From Nostoc linckia FACHB-104 (GTDB taxonomy: Bacteria > Cyanobacteriota > Cyanobacteriia > Cyanobacteriales > Nostocaceae), in NCBI RefSeq assembly GCF_014696615.1, contig NZ_JACJQJ010000071.1, positions 1-43,487 of the forward strand: a stretch of 43,487 nucleotides of DNA. Direction: 5' to 3'. The translations under genes were made by a program, and so were the position numbers. The notes under the pieces are model-generated. The model was given only the letters and a program-made list of their open reading frames with translations, made no database searches and was not told where the DNA came from. Below, one piece after another: positions 17,294-24,735 of this stretch (the stretch's first letter is position 1; each line of letters opens with the position of its first letter).

Positions 17294-17627
17294 TTACTCC
17301 ATAAGTAACTATTTTTTCTATCCCAAATTTATCAGTCCGTACAATTAAATATTCATTACCTTTGCGATAAACTGCTGAACCATCAGGGCGGTATCCAGCT
17401 TTTGGAACTCTTACTGCTCTCTTTTTATTGAAGTTATCAGCTTTTCTTAAGTATTTTAATGGATCGAACTCTTTTCTAGAGGCATGGTCTAGAATACTTT
17501 GGGAAACACTGATATATGTTGAAGCATCCCAGTCATTTAAGTATTGCTTTATTTCAATAACTTCATCTTCAGTATATCCTTGACATAATTGTTCTAAAAA
17601 TGGGTCTTTTGGTAGTTCATACTGCAT
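17283..17627 (-). CDS. Small protein of unknown function, first gene of STAND operon
   Basis: A 114-residue protein. The N-terminal half is acidic and helical (FLEQLCQGYTEDEVIEIKQY). The C-terminal half is basic and strand-rich: KKRAVRVPKAGYRPDGSAVY, then YRKGNEYLIVRTDKFG, ending IEKIVTYGVNDD. That C-terminal pattern (repeated short strands with R, K, T and Y residues) is reminiscent of small nuclease-fold toxin domains of the barnase/RelE kind, but I cannot identify catalytic residues and do not assign that function. It overlaps the next gene by 11 nt and begins the operon leading to the STAND ATPase. It is divergent from the Uma2-family gene, with only about 70 bp between them. Confidence 0.6.
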   Translation of the reverse strand: MQYELPKDPFLEQLCQGYTEDEVIEIKQYLNDWDASTYISVSQSILDHASRKEFDPLKYLRKADNFNKKRAVRVPKAGYRPDGSAVYRKGNEYLIVRTDKFGIEKIVTYGVNDD

Positions 17628-17700
17628 TGTTTTTGACTAAAATTGCTTCATTTAAAAGATTTAATAAGGTAAGACAAACTATGAGAAGACAGTGGAGGTA

Positions 17701-18264
17701 ATGATAACTGTGCAGTTATTAAGACGTAAATTCACAGTTGAGCAATATCACAAAATGCTTGAGTCGGGGATTCTCACAGAAGATGACCGAGTGGAATTGA
17801 TCCGGGGAGAAGTTATTGAGATGTCGCCTATTGGGACAAAACACGCGGCTTGTGTAAATCGCTTGATTAATTTGTTAGTGCAATTGTTAGGAAAGCGCGT
17901 TATAGTTGCGGCGCAAAATCCGATTAGATTAAACGATAACTCACAACCTCAGCCAGATGTAGCATTACTTAAACCCCGTGATGATTTTTACGTCACTGCT
18001 CACCCCCAACCCCAGGATATTTTTTTATTAATTGAAGTAGCTGATTCCACTATTGAGTATGACCAAGAACAGAAAATTCCTTTATATGCAGAAGCAAACA
18101 TAATTGAAGTTTGGTTAGTAGATATTAACGAGCAAATTGTCGAAGTTTATCAACAACCTACCGCCGCAGGATATCAGCATATTCAAAAGTTTGCTAGCGG
18201 TCAAACTTTATCAATTCTAGGCTTAAGCGATGTAAACATTAGCGTCAATGAAATCCTCTGTTAG
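17701..18264 (+). CDS. Uma2 family (DUF820) endonuclease-like protein
   Basis: A 187-residue member of the Uma2 family, a PD-(D/E)XK nuclease-fold group greatly expanded in cyanobacteria. Visible are the N-terminal FTVEQYHKMLESGILTEDDR and VELIRGEVIEMSPIG, then the putative catalytic elements QPDVALLKP (about 84-92), LLIEVADSTIEYDQEQK (about 108-124) and YAEANIIEVWLVDI. Biological role is unknown for most members. A GTG at 17692 could add three residues; GGAGG at 17694-17698 overlaps the region between the two starts. It lies inside the conflict-type island, between the three-gene operon and the WD40 gene, and is convergent with the latter. Confidence 0.85.
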   Translation: MITVQLLRRKFTVEQYHKMLESGILTEDDRVELIRGEVIEMSPIGTKHAACVNRLINLLVQLLGKRVIVAAQNPIRLNDNSQPQPDVALLKPRDDFYVTAHPQPQDIFLLIEVADSTIEYDQEQKIPLYAEANIIEVWLVDINEQIVEVYQQPTAAGYQHIQKFASGQTLSILGLSDVNISVNEILC

Positions 18265-18294
18265 TCATCTTATATATAGTTTCTCCAGTACAAA

Positions 18295-18340
18295 TGACCA
18301 ATGACAAATGACAAATGACAAATGACGAATTACGAATTAC
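18295..18340. repeat. Short tandem repeat between Uma2 and WD40 genes
   Basis: Head-to-tail 7-mers of the form AATGACA, drifting to ACGAATT. Typical cyanobacterial short tandem repeat DNA at a convergent gene junction; it runs a few bases into the 3' end of the WD40 gene. Confidence 0.6.
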
Positions 18341-20291
18341 CTCCCTTGTTCTCAACCTGCAAAAAATGTACCTTACCTGAAGCATCACCCGCTATGATTG
18401 TCATGCCATCAGGTGCAACTGCAAAGCAAGAAATGGAACCTTCGCCTGTGAAAGTGGCAATTACCTCCCTTGTCTCCAGATTCCAGACTTTGAGGGTGTT
18501 GTCAGATGAACCAGAAATCACCCGTTGACCATCGGGAGTAACGACGATCGCTCTTACAAAGGAACTATGACCCTTGAGGGTGAAGAGTTCTGCTCCAGTT
18601 TGCAGATTCCAGACTTTGAGGGTGTTGTCATCGGAAGCAGAAATCACCCGTTGACCATCGGGAGTCACGGCGATCGCTCTTACCCAGTCACTATGACCAT
18701 TGAGGGTGAAGAGTTCTGCTCCAGTTTGCAGATTCCAGACTTTGAGGGTGTTGTCAGATGAAGCAGAAATCACCCGTTGACCATCAGGAGTAACGGCGAT
18801 CGCATTTACCCAGTTACTATGACCCTTGAGGGTGAAGAGTTCTGCTCCAGTTTGCAGATTCCAGACTTTGAGGGTGTTGTCAACAGAACCAGAAATCACC
18901 CGTTGACCATCGGGAGTAACGGCGATCGCATTTACCCAGTTACTATGACCCTTGAGGGTGAAGAGTTCTGCTCCAGTTTGCAGATTCCAGACTTTGAGGG
19001 TGTTGTCGCCGGAAGCAGAAATCACCCGTTGACCATCGGGAGTAACGGCGATCGCACTTACAAAGGAACTATGACCCTTGAGGGTGAAGAGTTCTGCTCC
19101 AGTTTGCAGATTCCAGACTTTGAGGGTTTTGTCATCGGAAGCAGAAATCACCCGTTGACCATCGGGAGTCACGGCGATCGCTATTACCGAGTTACTATGA
19201 CCCTTGAGGAGGGTGAAGAGTTCTGCTTCAGTTTGCAGATTCCAGACTTTGAGGGTGTTGTCAACAGAACCAGAAATCACCCGTTGACCATCGGGAGTAA
19301 CGGCGATCGCTCTTACATAGGAACTATGACCCTTAAGGGTGAATAGTTCTTTTCCAGTTTGCAGATTCCAGACTTTGAGGGTCTTGTCATCTGAACTAGA
19401 AATTACCCGTTGACCATCGGGAGTCAGGGCGATCGCACTTACCGAGTTACTATAACCCTTGAGGGTGAAGAGTTCTGCTCCAGTTTGCAGATTCCAGACT
19501 TTGAGGGTGTTGTCATCGGAAGCAGAAATCACCCGTTGACCATCAGGAGTAAGGGAGATCGCACTTACAAAGGAACTATGACCCTTGAGGGTGAAGAGTT
19601 CTGCTCCAGTTTGCAGATTCCAGACTTTGAGGGTTTTGTCAACAGAACCAGAAATCACCCGTTGACCATCGGGAGTAACGGCGATCGCACTTATCGGCTT
19701 ACGATGACCCTTGAGGGTGAATAGTTCCTCTCCAGTTTGCAGATTCCAGACTTTGAGGCTGTTGTCAGATGAACCAGAAATCACCCTTTGACCATCGGGA
19801 GTGAGGGCGATCGCATTTACAAAGGAACTATGACCTGTGAGGGTGCGGATTAAGCGTCCCCCTGGTGGCGTTAAGCTTGGGGTTACGGGACGCAGCCAAG
19901 GGGTAGTTGTCTGTTGCTGAATTTGTCTTAATAATGCCTGAATATCGTCTGGCATATTCTCATGTAGTAACCTTCCATGCAATTGACTCGCTAATTGCTG
20001 CTTATCTGTTACTAAAACATGGGCGGATAGTCTCAATGCACCTTGAAGTAATTTGAGAGTTTTGAAGTTTTCAGAGGTTTCAGCACTATCAATCAAATCA
20101 TAATCTTCAATTAAAGACTGCACCCCAAACTCAGGATGATTAATTTTGGCATTAATGAAATCAAAATCAGTCAGGGTTTGGTAATACTTCTCTAAATTTA
20201 CGGAGTTGACCAGATTATAAGGATATCTGCCCAGATAAGCTTTGACTTTGTAAGACTTTTTAGATAAATATTTATCAGTTGTTTCGACCAT
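18330..20291 (-). CDS. WD40 repeat protein with APAF1-like helical N-terminus
   Basis: A 653-residue protein. Residues 1-140 are helical and match the linker that in other cyanobacterial STAND proteins joins the ATPase to the WD40 part: KYYQTLTDFDFINAKI, GVQSLIEDYDLI, LLQGALRLSAHVL, then TPWLRPVTPSLTPPGG. Residues 148-600 hold eleven nearly identical 42-residue WD40 repeats (consensus TPDGQRVIS...LKVWNLQTG), and a divergent twelfth repeat closes the protein. Differences between repeats cluster at a few positions after GH and around S-x-S-x-D, which lie on one propeller face. It lacks an ATPase; the matching ATPase is the next gene upstream, 131 bp away. It probably serves as the ligand-sensing half of a split STAND receptor. 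Confidence 0.9.
   Translation of the reverse strand: MVETTDKYLSKKSYKVKAYLGRYPYNLVNSVNLEKYYQTLTDFDFINAKINHPEFGVQSLIEDYDLIDSAETSENFKTLKLLQGALRLSAHVLVTDKQQLASQLHGRLLHENMPDDIQALLRQIQQQTTTPWLRPVTPSLTPPGGRLIRTLTGHSSFVNAIALTPDGQRVISGSSDNSLKVWNLQTGEELFTLKGHRKPISAIAVTPDGQRVISGSVDKTLKVWNLQTGAELFTLKGHSSFVSAISLTPDGQRVISASDDNTLKVWNLQTGAELFTLKGYSNSVSAIALTPDGQRVISSSDDKTLKVWNLQTGKELFTLKGHSSYVRAIAVTPDGQRVISGSVDNTLKVWNLQTEAELFTLLKGHSNSVIAIAVTPDGQRVISASDDKTLKVWNLQTGAELFTLKGHSSFVSAIAVTPDGQRVISASGDNTLKVWNLQTGAELFTLKGHSNWVNAIAVTPDGQRVISGSVDNTLKVWNLQTGAELFTLKGHSNWVNAIAVTPDGQRVISASSDNTLKVWNLQTGAELFTLNGHSDWVRAIAVTPDGQRVISASDDNTLKVWNLQTGAELFTLKGHSSFVRAIVVTPDGQRVISGSSDNTLKVWNLETREVIATFTGEGSISCFAVAPDGMTIIAGDASGKVHFLQVENKGGNS
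18465..19850 (-). repeat. Eleven 126-bp coding tandem repeats (WD40)
   Basis: Eleven consecutive 126-bp units, highly similar at the DNA level, lie within the WD40 gene. Most units carry a HIP1-like GCGATCGC in the codons for A-I-A. One unit has an extra codon (TLLKGH, near 19207-19212). Long overlapping frames on the plus strand here are mirror images of the repeat and are not genes. Confidence 0.9.
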
Positions 20292-20311
20292 TTCATTTTA
20301 TATTTTTCAAT

Positions 20312-20421
20312 ATGTAGGTTGGGTTGAGGAACGAAACCCAACAATCAACAACTTTTTCTATAACACTAATCATCAAAAAAGAATTAAGGTGCGTTAGCCT
20401 GCGGCATAACACACCCTACAT
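20312..20421. repeat. MITE-like palindromic element between STAND ATPase and WD40 genes
   Basis: About 110 bp bounded by ATGTAGG and CCTACAT (inverted ends). It contains two hairpins: TTGGGTTGAGG...ACGAAACCCAA on the left, and GGTGCGTTA...TAACACACC on the right. It is noncoding and occupies almost all of the 131-bp gap between the ATPase stop and the WD40 start. Exact insertion boundaries and any target duplication cannot be fixed by eye. Confidence 0.6.
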
Positions 20422-20422
20422 C

Positions 20423-21865
20423 CTATGAATATTTAATATTCTTTTCCCAGTAATTAACAATGCGTTGATTTACCTCTGTAAATAGCTGTCGCTTGGCTTG
20501 CAATGCTCTTTGCGTTTGGAGAAAATCTAAAAAACTGGCGTGATAGATGCTGTAACAATCATCTCCATCTACATTCTGTTTTTTCAAATACTCTAACCAG
20601 TCATCTAAAACTTTTTGCACCTCAAACTCATCTTTTTCTGCAATATCAGCAATCATTTCACAAGGTATGGGCGTGCCAATTTCTACTAAGATAAACAAAA
20701 TAATTACTTTAATCTCTTCATCTTTGTTATTCATCCCCATCCGCGCCCAGTGGGTTTGATAATATTGCTGAAGACCATCTGGTAATTCTTTTAAACTCAA
20801 GTCATTATAAAAGCCCCGCGCAATCCCTGGTAAAACATAGCGCAGATACATGAAATTATTTTCACTCTTGGCTGCTACCTGCTCAATAAAAGTTTCATCA
20901 GCAATATTTTGTTCTTGCATCCATTTCCTCAAACCATCTTTCCACTCTGTGTCATGGTTAAGAATGAAGCGGATATATGCTTGAATATCATCACGACTTA
21001 ATTCAATATACTGATTTGCTGTTAAATTTAACTCTACTTGCTCGACACCTTCAGTATATAAGCGCTTTTTACTGGGTTCATAGCGTCGCCTCGTCAGCAA
21101 AAAATAAACTTTATCTGGTAGAGTCTTAGGCAAATATAAAATATTTTCTCCGCCTGGTTCTTGTTCTACTTCATCCAATGCATCAACCACAATCACCAAG
21201 TTTTCACCATCAGGAATTTTGCTACTAGCTTTAACTAATAAAGCTGATAAATCATCACTCTCAGCATTTTCTAACTGGTAGCGATTAATTAGCTGCTGAC
21301 GAATGCTTTTAAGAAATAATTCCGGGCGATTGCGTCCATCTTGCAAGACATTAAAATAACAAATCGCCTGATTATCATAAACATACTTGGCTGCTATAGC
21401 ACTTTTCCCCATCCCTGCATCACCAATCACGGTAAAATAACCCTTGGGATATTTTTTGAGGAGATCTGCAAACTCTTTAAATACAAATTCCCGCCCACAA
21501 AACGAGCGAATCTTTTCTTTAATTAGCGGTTCAAACTCTGCTGGGATTGTTGACGATGTCACAGGGTTGGAAATTGCTCTATTTATATCTGGTTGATGAT
21601 AATTTTTCTTCAGGTAAGTTCGCAAAAGCTCAAACTTTCCTGCACCTTCTTGGGTAGCTAATGCAGGACAACTCTCACGAAATTTATCATAAATAATTTT
21701 TAGTCTACTTTTGACGGCAGCTTCAGATATTTTTAATTCATCTGCAAGTTTGACTTGGCTGATTTGGGCATTTTCATGAGGTAGCGCAGCCAATAAAGTC
21801 TCTTCTTGTTCTGGTGACAAGCCATGTTTACCCGCCTCTTGACGAAGAAAATCTTGCCAATCCAT
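20423..21865 (-). CDS. HTH-STAND (NACHT-like) ATPase, sensor part encoded separately
   Basis: A 480-residue protein. Residues 1-90 form an HTH module (SQVKLADELKISEAAVKSRL) like the N-terminal domain of vWA-MoxR-associated and related cyanobacterial conflict proteins. The ATPase begins at FCGREFVF (122-129). Walker A is GDAGMGKS at 148-155; Walker B LVIVVDALDEV at 223-233; KVYFLLTRRRYEP follows. The C-terminal winged/helical part ends CYSIYHASFLDFLQTQ...INYW-like residues and stops where related proteins continue into a helical linker and WD40 repeats. That missing continuation is found in the next gene (18330-20291). Divergent 232 bp upstream lies a small two-helix membrane protein. Probably a regulated NTPase switch in an immunity or cell-death system. 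Confidence 0.87.
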   Translation of the reverse strand: MDWQDFLRQEAGKHGLSPEQEETLLAALPHENAQISQVKLADELKISEAAVKSRLKIIYDKFRESCPALATQEGAGKFELLRTYLKKNYHQPDINRAISNPVTSSTIPAEFEPLIKEKIRSFCGREFVFKEFADLLKKYPKGYFTVIGDAGMGKSAIAAKYVYDNQAICYFNVLQDGRNRPELFLKSIRQQLINRYQLENAESDDLSALLVKASSKIPDGENLVIVVDALDEVEQEPGGENILYLPKTLPDKVYFLLTRRRYEPSKKRLYTEGVEQVELNLTANQYIELSRDDIQAYIRFILNHDTEWKDGLRKWMQEQNIADETFIEQVAAKSENNFMYLRYVLPGIARGFYNDLSLKELPDGLQQYYQTHWARMGMNNKDEEIKVIILFILVEIGTPIPCEMIADIAEKDEFEVQKVLDDWLEYLKKQNVDGDDCYSIYHASFLDFLQTQRALQAKRQLFTEVNQRIVNYWEKNIKYS

Positions 21866-22097
21866 GAATGTGATTCCCCGGTCAATTTAGCAAAGATTAT
21901 AACTTATCTGTTGCTTTTGTTGCATAATTTTGACGATCTATACCTTGAATATACCTTAGTTATACCTCTCTTATATCTACTTTAATTAGACCTATATTTA
22001 TACTTTCATCAAACTTCAGTCTTGCTAAAGGGTGACACGATAAAGATGTGGATAAAAACCACCAGAAAATCCCAACCAAAAATAAAAATAGGTAATT

Positions 22098-22391
22098 ATG
22101 AAAGTTAATTATGGCAACAAAGCACAAACAAATCACAACATTAATGATGTAAAAAAAGAATTTATGCAAGAACTATTAAGACAAGCAAAATTAACCTTCA
22201 ATTTAGCTTTGAGTGTCACCGCCGCTTCTGCCATTATGACTTTAGGCGGTGTAGGTTTGCTGTATTTCAACAAAGTATCAGAAGCCAGTCTCACAGCCGG
22301 AGGTGGCGCACTGGCTACTATCACCAGCATTCAATTCGCCAAGCAAACCAAAGAGGAATTATTAGAGATAATAGAACAAGCAGAGCAGTAA
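22098..22391 (+). CDS. Small two-helix membrane protein, TRADD-N-associated type
   Basis: A 97-residue protein. A polar N-terminus with an amphipathic stretch (NDVKKEFMQELLRQAKLTFN) is followed by two hydrophobic helices: about 37-58 (LALSVTAASAIMTLGGVGLL) and 62-80 (SEASLTAGGGALATITSIQF). A charged tail KQTKEELLEIIEQAEQ ends it. This layout and the wording of the helices resemble the cyanobacterial TRADD-N-associated 2TM domain described with bacterial conflict systems; this is recalled from motif resemblance, not from a search. The ATG at 22098 has AGGT 5 nt upstream. It is divergent from the HTH-STAND ATPase, so it may be that system's membrane effector or anchor. Confidence 0.7.
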   Translation: MKVNYGNKAQTNHNINDVKKEFMQELLRQAKLTFNLALSVTAASAIMTLGGVGLLYFNKVSEASLTAGGGALATITSIQFAKQTKEELLEIIEQAEQ

Positions 22392-22451
22392 ATTTACGGG
22401 TAATTGCTCCATAATCCTGAAAATAACCTGAAAAGTGGAGCAATTATCTCC

Positions 22452-22670
22452 TCATTTCGCCTTCCAAACGAAAACATTCTGGTTCTGAACAGGAAAGTTC
22501 TTGTTTGGAACAAAAACATTCTCGTTTGGAACAGGAATATTCTCGTTTAGAACCTGAACATTCTCATTTGTAACCGGAAAGTTCTCGTTTCAACCTAGAA
22601 CATTCTCATTTGTAACCGGAACATTTTCGTTCAGAACATGAACATTCTTGTTTCCAGGCTGAACCTTCAT
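22452..22670 (-). pseudogene. Possible broken heptad-repeat peptide gene
   Basis: The minus-strand frame starts MKVQPGNKNVHVLNENVPV and continues as seven-residue repeats of NENVxV type to a stop after VWKAK. One internal TGA (codon 27) breaks it. A run of 73 codons with one stop in this AT-rich repeat DNA may reflect former coding use or simply the repeat's 21-bp period. It has no recognised homologue. Confidence 0.25.
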
Positions 22671-22697
22671 GTTCTCAACTCGAAGTTTCAAGTAAAA
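22467..22697. repeat. Degenerate 21-bp tandem array, about 11 units
   Basis: Eleven head-to-tail units of exactly 21 bp, of the form AACxxGAAxATTCTCGTTTxx. Unit length is kept although bases vary (ATTCTCGTTT / ATTCTCATTT / GTTCTTGTTT). Because 21 is a multiple of three, the minus strand reads as a heptad peptide repeat, NENVPVx, from ATG 22670 to TGA 22452-22454, interrupted by a single in-frame TGA at 22590-22592. Confidence 0.8.
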
Positions 22698-22735
22698 AAG
22701 GCGATATCTAAGTTAATCATTATACAAATACGTTG

Positions 22736-22764
22736 GTAAGGGCAAGGCAATGCCTTGCCCCTAC
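22736..22764. repeat. GTAAGGGCAAGGCA hairpin repeat
   Basis: A near-perfect palindrome GTAAGGGCAAGGCA / TGCCTTGCCCCTAC, another copy of the repeat at 15567-15596. It lies just downstream of the ABC transporter operon, where it could act at the transcript 3' end. Confidence 0.6.
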
Positions 22765-22801
22765 AATAAATATTGTGGATCAAGGGTTTCATGGATTAGT
22801 G

Positions 22802-23608
22802 TTAATCTTCTGGTTCAACTGCGCTTTCGTGCCATTTACGTAATATAAAGTCCGATAAAGCACTCAAGCTGACGAAAATTAACACACCCAACCCCGTAGT
22901 CAGAAATAATGCGGCGAACATTCGCGGAATTTGCAGGTTATAGCTGGAAATGAGAATGCGATAGGCGATACCGGATTTTTCCCCGCCAGTTCCCGCGACA
23001 AATTCCGCGACAACTGCGCCAATTAAAGCTAAACCACCGCTAATTTTTAACCCACCTAAGAAGTATGGCATGGCACTGGGTAAGCGCAAATACAGCAGGG
23101 TTTGCCAACGAGAGGCTTTGTAGAGTTGAAATAAGTTGAGTAAGTTGCGGTCTACACTGTTGAGTCCCAAAGTAGTATTAGAGACGATGGGGAAAAAGGC
23201 GACAATCCAGGCGCAAACTACTAAGGCGGCGAAGGTATTGTTTTTGAACCAGAGAATAATTAAAGGTGCGATCGCAACTATGGGAGTTGTCTGTAAAATG
23301 ACTGCATAGGGAAATAAGCTGCGCTCAATCCATTTGCTTTGGGTAAACAATATCGCTATCAATAGCCCAGAAATTGCAGCAGCAACAAAGGCGACAACTG
23401 TTATTTGTAGGGTAATTAATAAGGATGAGAACAACTCATTCCAATCACTAATTAAGGTTTGCAATACTAAGATGGGGCCAGGGAGAATATAGGGCGGTAA
23501 TTGTGTAATCCGCACGAATACATCCCACAATAGCAATGCGAAAATCCCAACTAACACAGGTGCAACAATCTCAGGCGAGAGTAATTTGGGGCGACGTTTA
23601 AATAGCAT
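22802..23608 (-). CDS. ABC transporter permease, ThiX/SsuC-type
   Basis: A 268-residue inner-membrane permease of the BPD_transp_1 family with about six membrane helices. The EAA-type loop that contacts the ATPase is seen as GAVVAEFVAGTGGEKSGIA (about 195-213). It belongs to the taurine/nitrate/NMT1-type importers. It is the last gene of the operon TPR protein - binding protein - zinc-ribbon protein - ATPase - permease, 10 bp after the ATPase gene. With an NMT1/THI5-like binding protein, candidate substrates are pyrimidines (thiamine precursor, uracil or another nucleobase). The neighbouring uracil-degradation cluster favours a pyrimidine. Confidence 0.88.
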   Translation of the reverse strand: MLFKRRPKLLSPEIVAPVLVGIFALLLWDVFVRITQLPPYILPGPILVLQTLISDWNELFSSLLITLQITVVAFVAAAISGLLIAILFTQSKWIERSLFPYAVILQTTPIVAIAPLIILWFKNNTFAALVVCAWIVAFFPIVSNTTLGLNSVDRNLLNLFQLYKASRWQTLLYLRLPSAMPYFLGGLKISGGLALIGAVVAEFVAGTGGEKSGIAYRILISSYNLQIPRMFAALFLTTGLGVLIFVSLSALSDFILRKWHESAVEPED

Positions 23609-23618
23609 CCTCTTTCAT

Positions 23619-24392
23619 TTAAAATGCAACCTTTGGGGGATAATTCATCGCTATTTCTAGAGATTGGGAAACCTGGCGGCAATATTCGTTATACAAAGAT
23701 GAGGTACGAAATTCCTCGCTGCGGGGGTAAGGCGCAGTAATTTCAATATCTGCAATCATGCGTCCGGGGTTTGTCCCCATCACTACTACTCGATTTGATA
23801 AATACACTGCTTCGTAAATATTATGGGTGACAAAAACCACTGTCCAATGGTGTTTATACCATAAATCTAGTAAGTCACTGTTGAGTTTACTACGAGTGAT
23901 TTCATCTAAAGCCCCAAATGGTTCATCCATTAACAGAATATTTGGTTGGGTTACCAAAGCACGCGCAATTGATACCCGCATTTTCATCCCCCCAGATAAC
24001 TCACGGGGGTAACTACGCTCACATTTTTCTAATCCTACTAATGCTAATGTTTGCTGCACTAAACTATTAGTTTCTTTTTCAGAAATTCCCGCTAGTTTTA
24101 ACGGTAGGCGGACATTTTCTTTCACATTTGCCCAAGGCATCAGTGCTGCATCTTGAAACACAAAGGCGAGTTTGCGTGCTTGGGGAGACAAACCCCAGTC
24201 AATAGTACCAGAACTGACGCGCCCTAGTCCGGCAATTAATTTCAGAACTGTACTTTTACCACACCCAGAAGGGCCGACGATGCTGATAAATTGTGATTCT
24301 GGGATAGCTAAATTTAAGTCTTGTAGCGCCACCGTGCCATTTTTGTAGACTTTGCTAATGTGGCTGAGTTGAATAGCGGGAGGGTTATTCAT
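23619..24392 (-). CDS. ABC transporter ATP-binding protein
   Basis: A 257-residue nucleotide-binding subunit that powers import. Walker A is GPSGCGKST (about 41-49); the Q-loop is in FVFQDAALMPW; the signature is LSGGMKMR; Walker B is NILLMDEPFGALDE; the H-loop is VFVTHNIYEA. This set is typical of the SsuB/TauB/ThiZ group. It is coupled with the permease gene 10 bp downstream. ATG 24392 is used; no strong ribosome binding site is apparent. A 343-bp repeat-rich gap separates it from the upstream zinc-ribbon gene, which may break the operon. Confidence 0.9.
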   Translation of the reverse strand: MNNPPAIQLSHISKVYKNGTVALQDLNLAIPESQFISIVGPSGCGKSTVLKLIAGLGRVSSGTIDWGLSPQARKLAFVFQDAALMPWANVKENVRLPLKLAGISEKETNSLVQQTLALVGLEKCERSYPRELSGGMKMRVSIARALVTQPNILLMDEPFGALDEITRSKLNSDLLDLWYKHHWTVVFVTHNIYEAVYLSNRVVVMGTNPGRMIADIEITAPYPRSEEFRTSSLYNEYCRQVSQSLEIAMNYPPKVAF

Positions 24393-24735
24393 TAGAAACA
24401 GGTAGAGAATAGCCTGCGATCGCCTTAATTATGGTAAACCCTATCGCCACCCTAGGGACTTCCAATTAAAAAAATAACGAATCGCTATGCAGGCAGGGGG
24501 GCAGGGGGAGTAAAGAAAAATCTCATTAAATAAATTGGGTAATTTATTCTCTGGAACTCCTCTCAAGCATTTCTCAACCTTTCTGCGTCTCTGCGGTTGA
24601 TTTACAAGCACAAATTTATCCGCGTGTATCTGCGTTGATCCTCTTCTATTCCTGCGGAACGCTACGCGAACGGCGGTTAATTTTTTATTCCTGTACCTCA
24701 CCAATATGGGAATCGCCATAACGCAACCTATTTAA
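24393..24735. other. Repeat-derived spacer inside the ABC operon
   Basis: The DNA here consists of dispersed repeats: an AGGGACTTCCAATT end at 24452, a TTTCTGCGTCTCTGCGGTTG repeat around 24580-24599, and a CTGCGGAACGCTACGCGAACG palindromic repeat around 24653-24673. The 92-codon minus-strand frame through it is made of these repeats and is not a gene. Confidence 0.55.

Larger units (their letters stand above)
22392..22801. other. Intergenic region with 21-bp tandem array
   Basis: Contains the 21-bp tandem array (22467-22697) and a GTAAGGGCAAGGCA hairpin (22736-22764), between the 2TM protein gene and the ABC permease stop. No intact gene. Confidence 0.6.

Noticed and set aside
18525-19724. 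Long plus-strand open frames with repeated EGEEFCSSLQIPDFEGVV
   Set aside because: They are the antisense of the WD40 repeats; the open frames arise from the 126-bp periodicity.
21960-22330. Minus-strand frames opposite the 2TM protein gene
   Set aside because: Antisense shadows; the plus-strand frame has the ribosome binding site and a coherent two-helix membrane layout.
24441-24719. 92-codon minus-strand frame between the zinc-ribbon and ATPase genes
   Set aside because: Composed entirely of dispersed repeats (GGGACTTCC end, rRNA-like CTGCGTCTCTGCGG repeat, palindromic repeat); no protein-like pattern.
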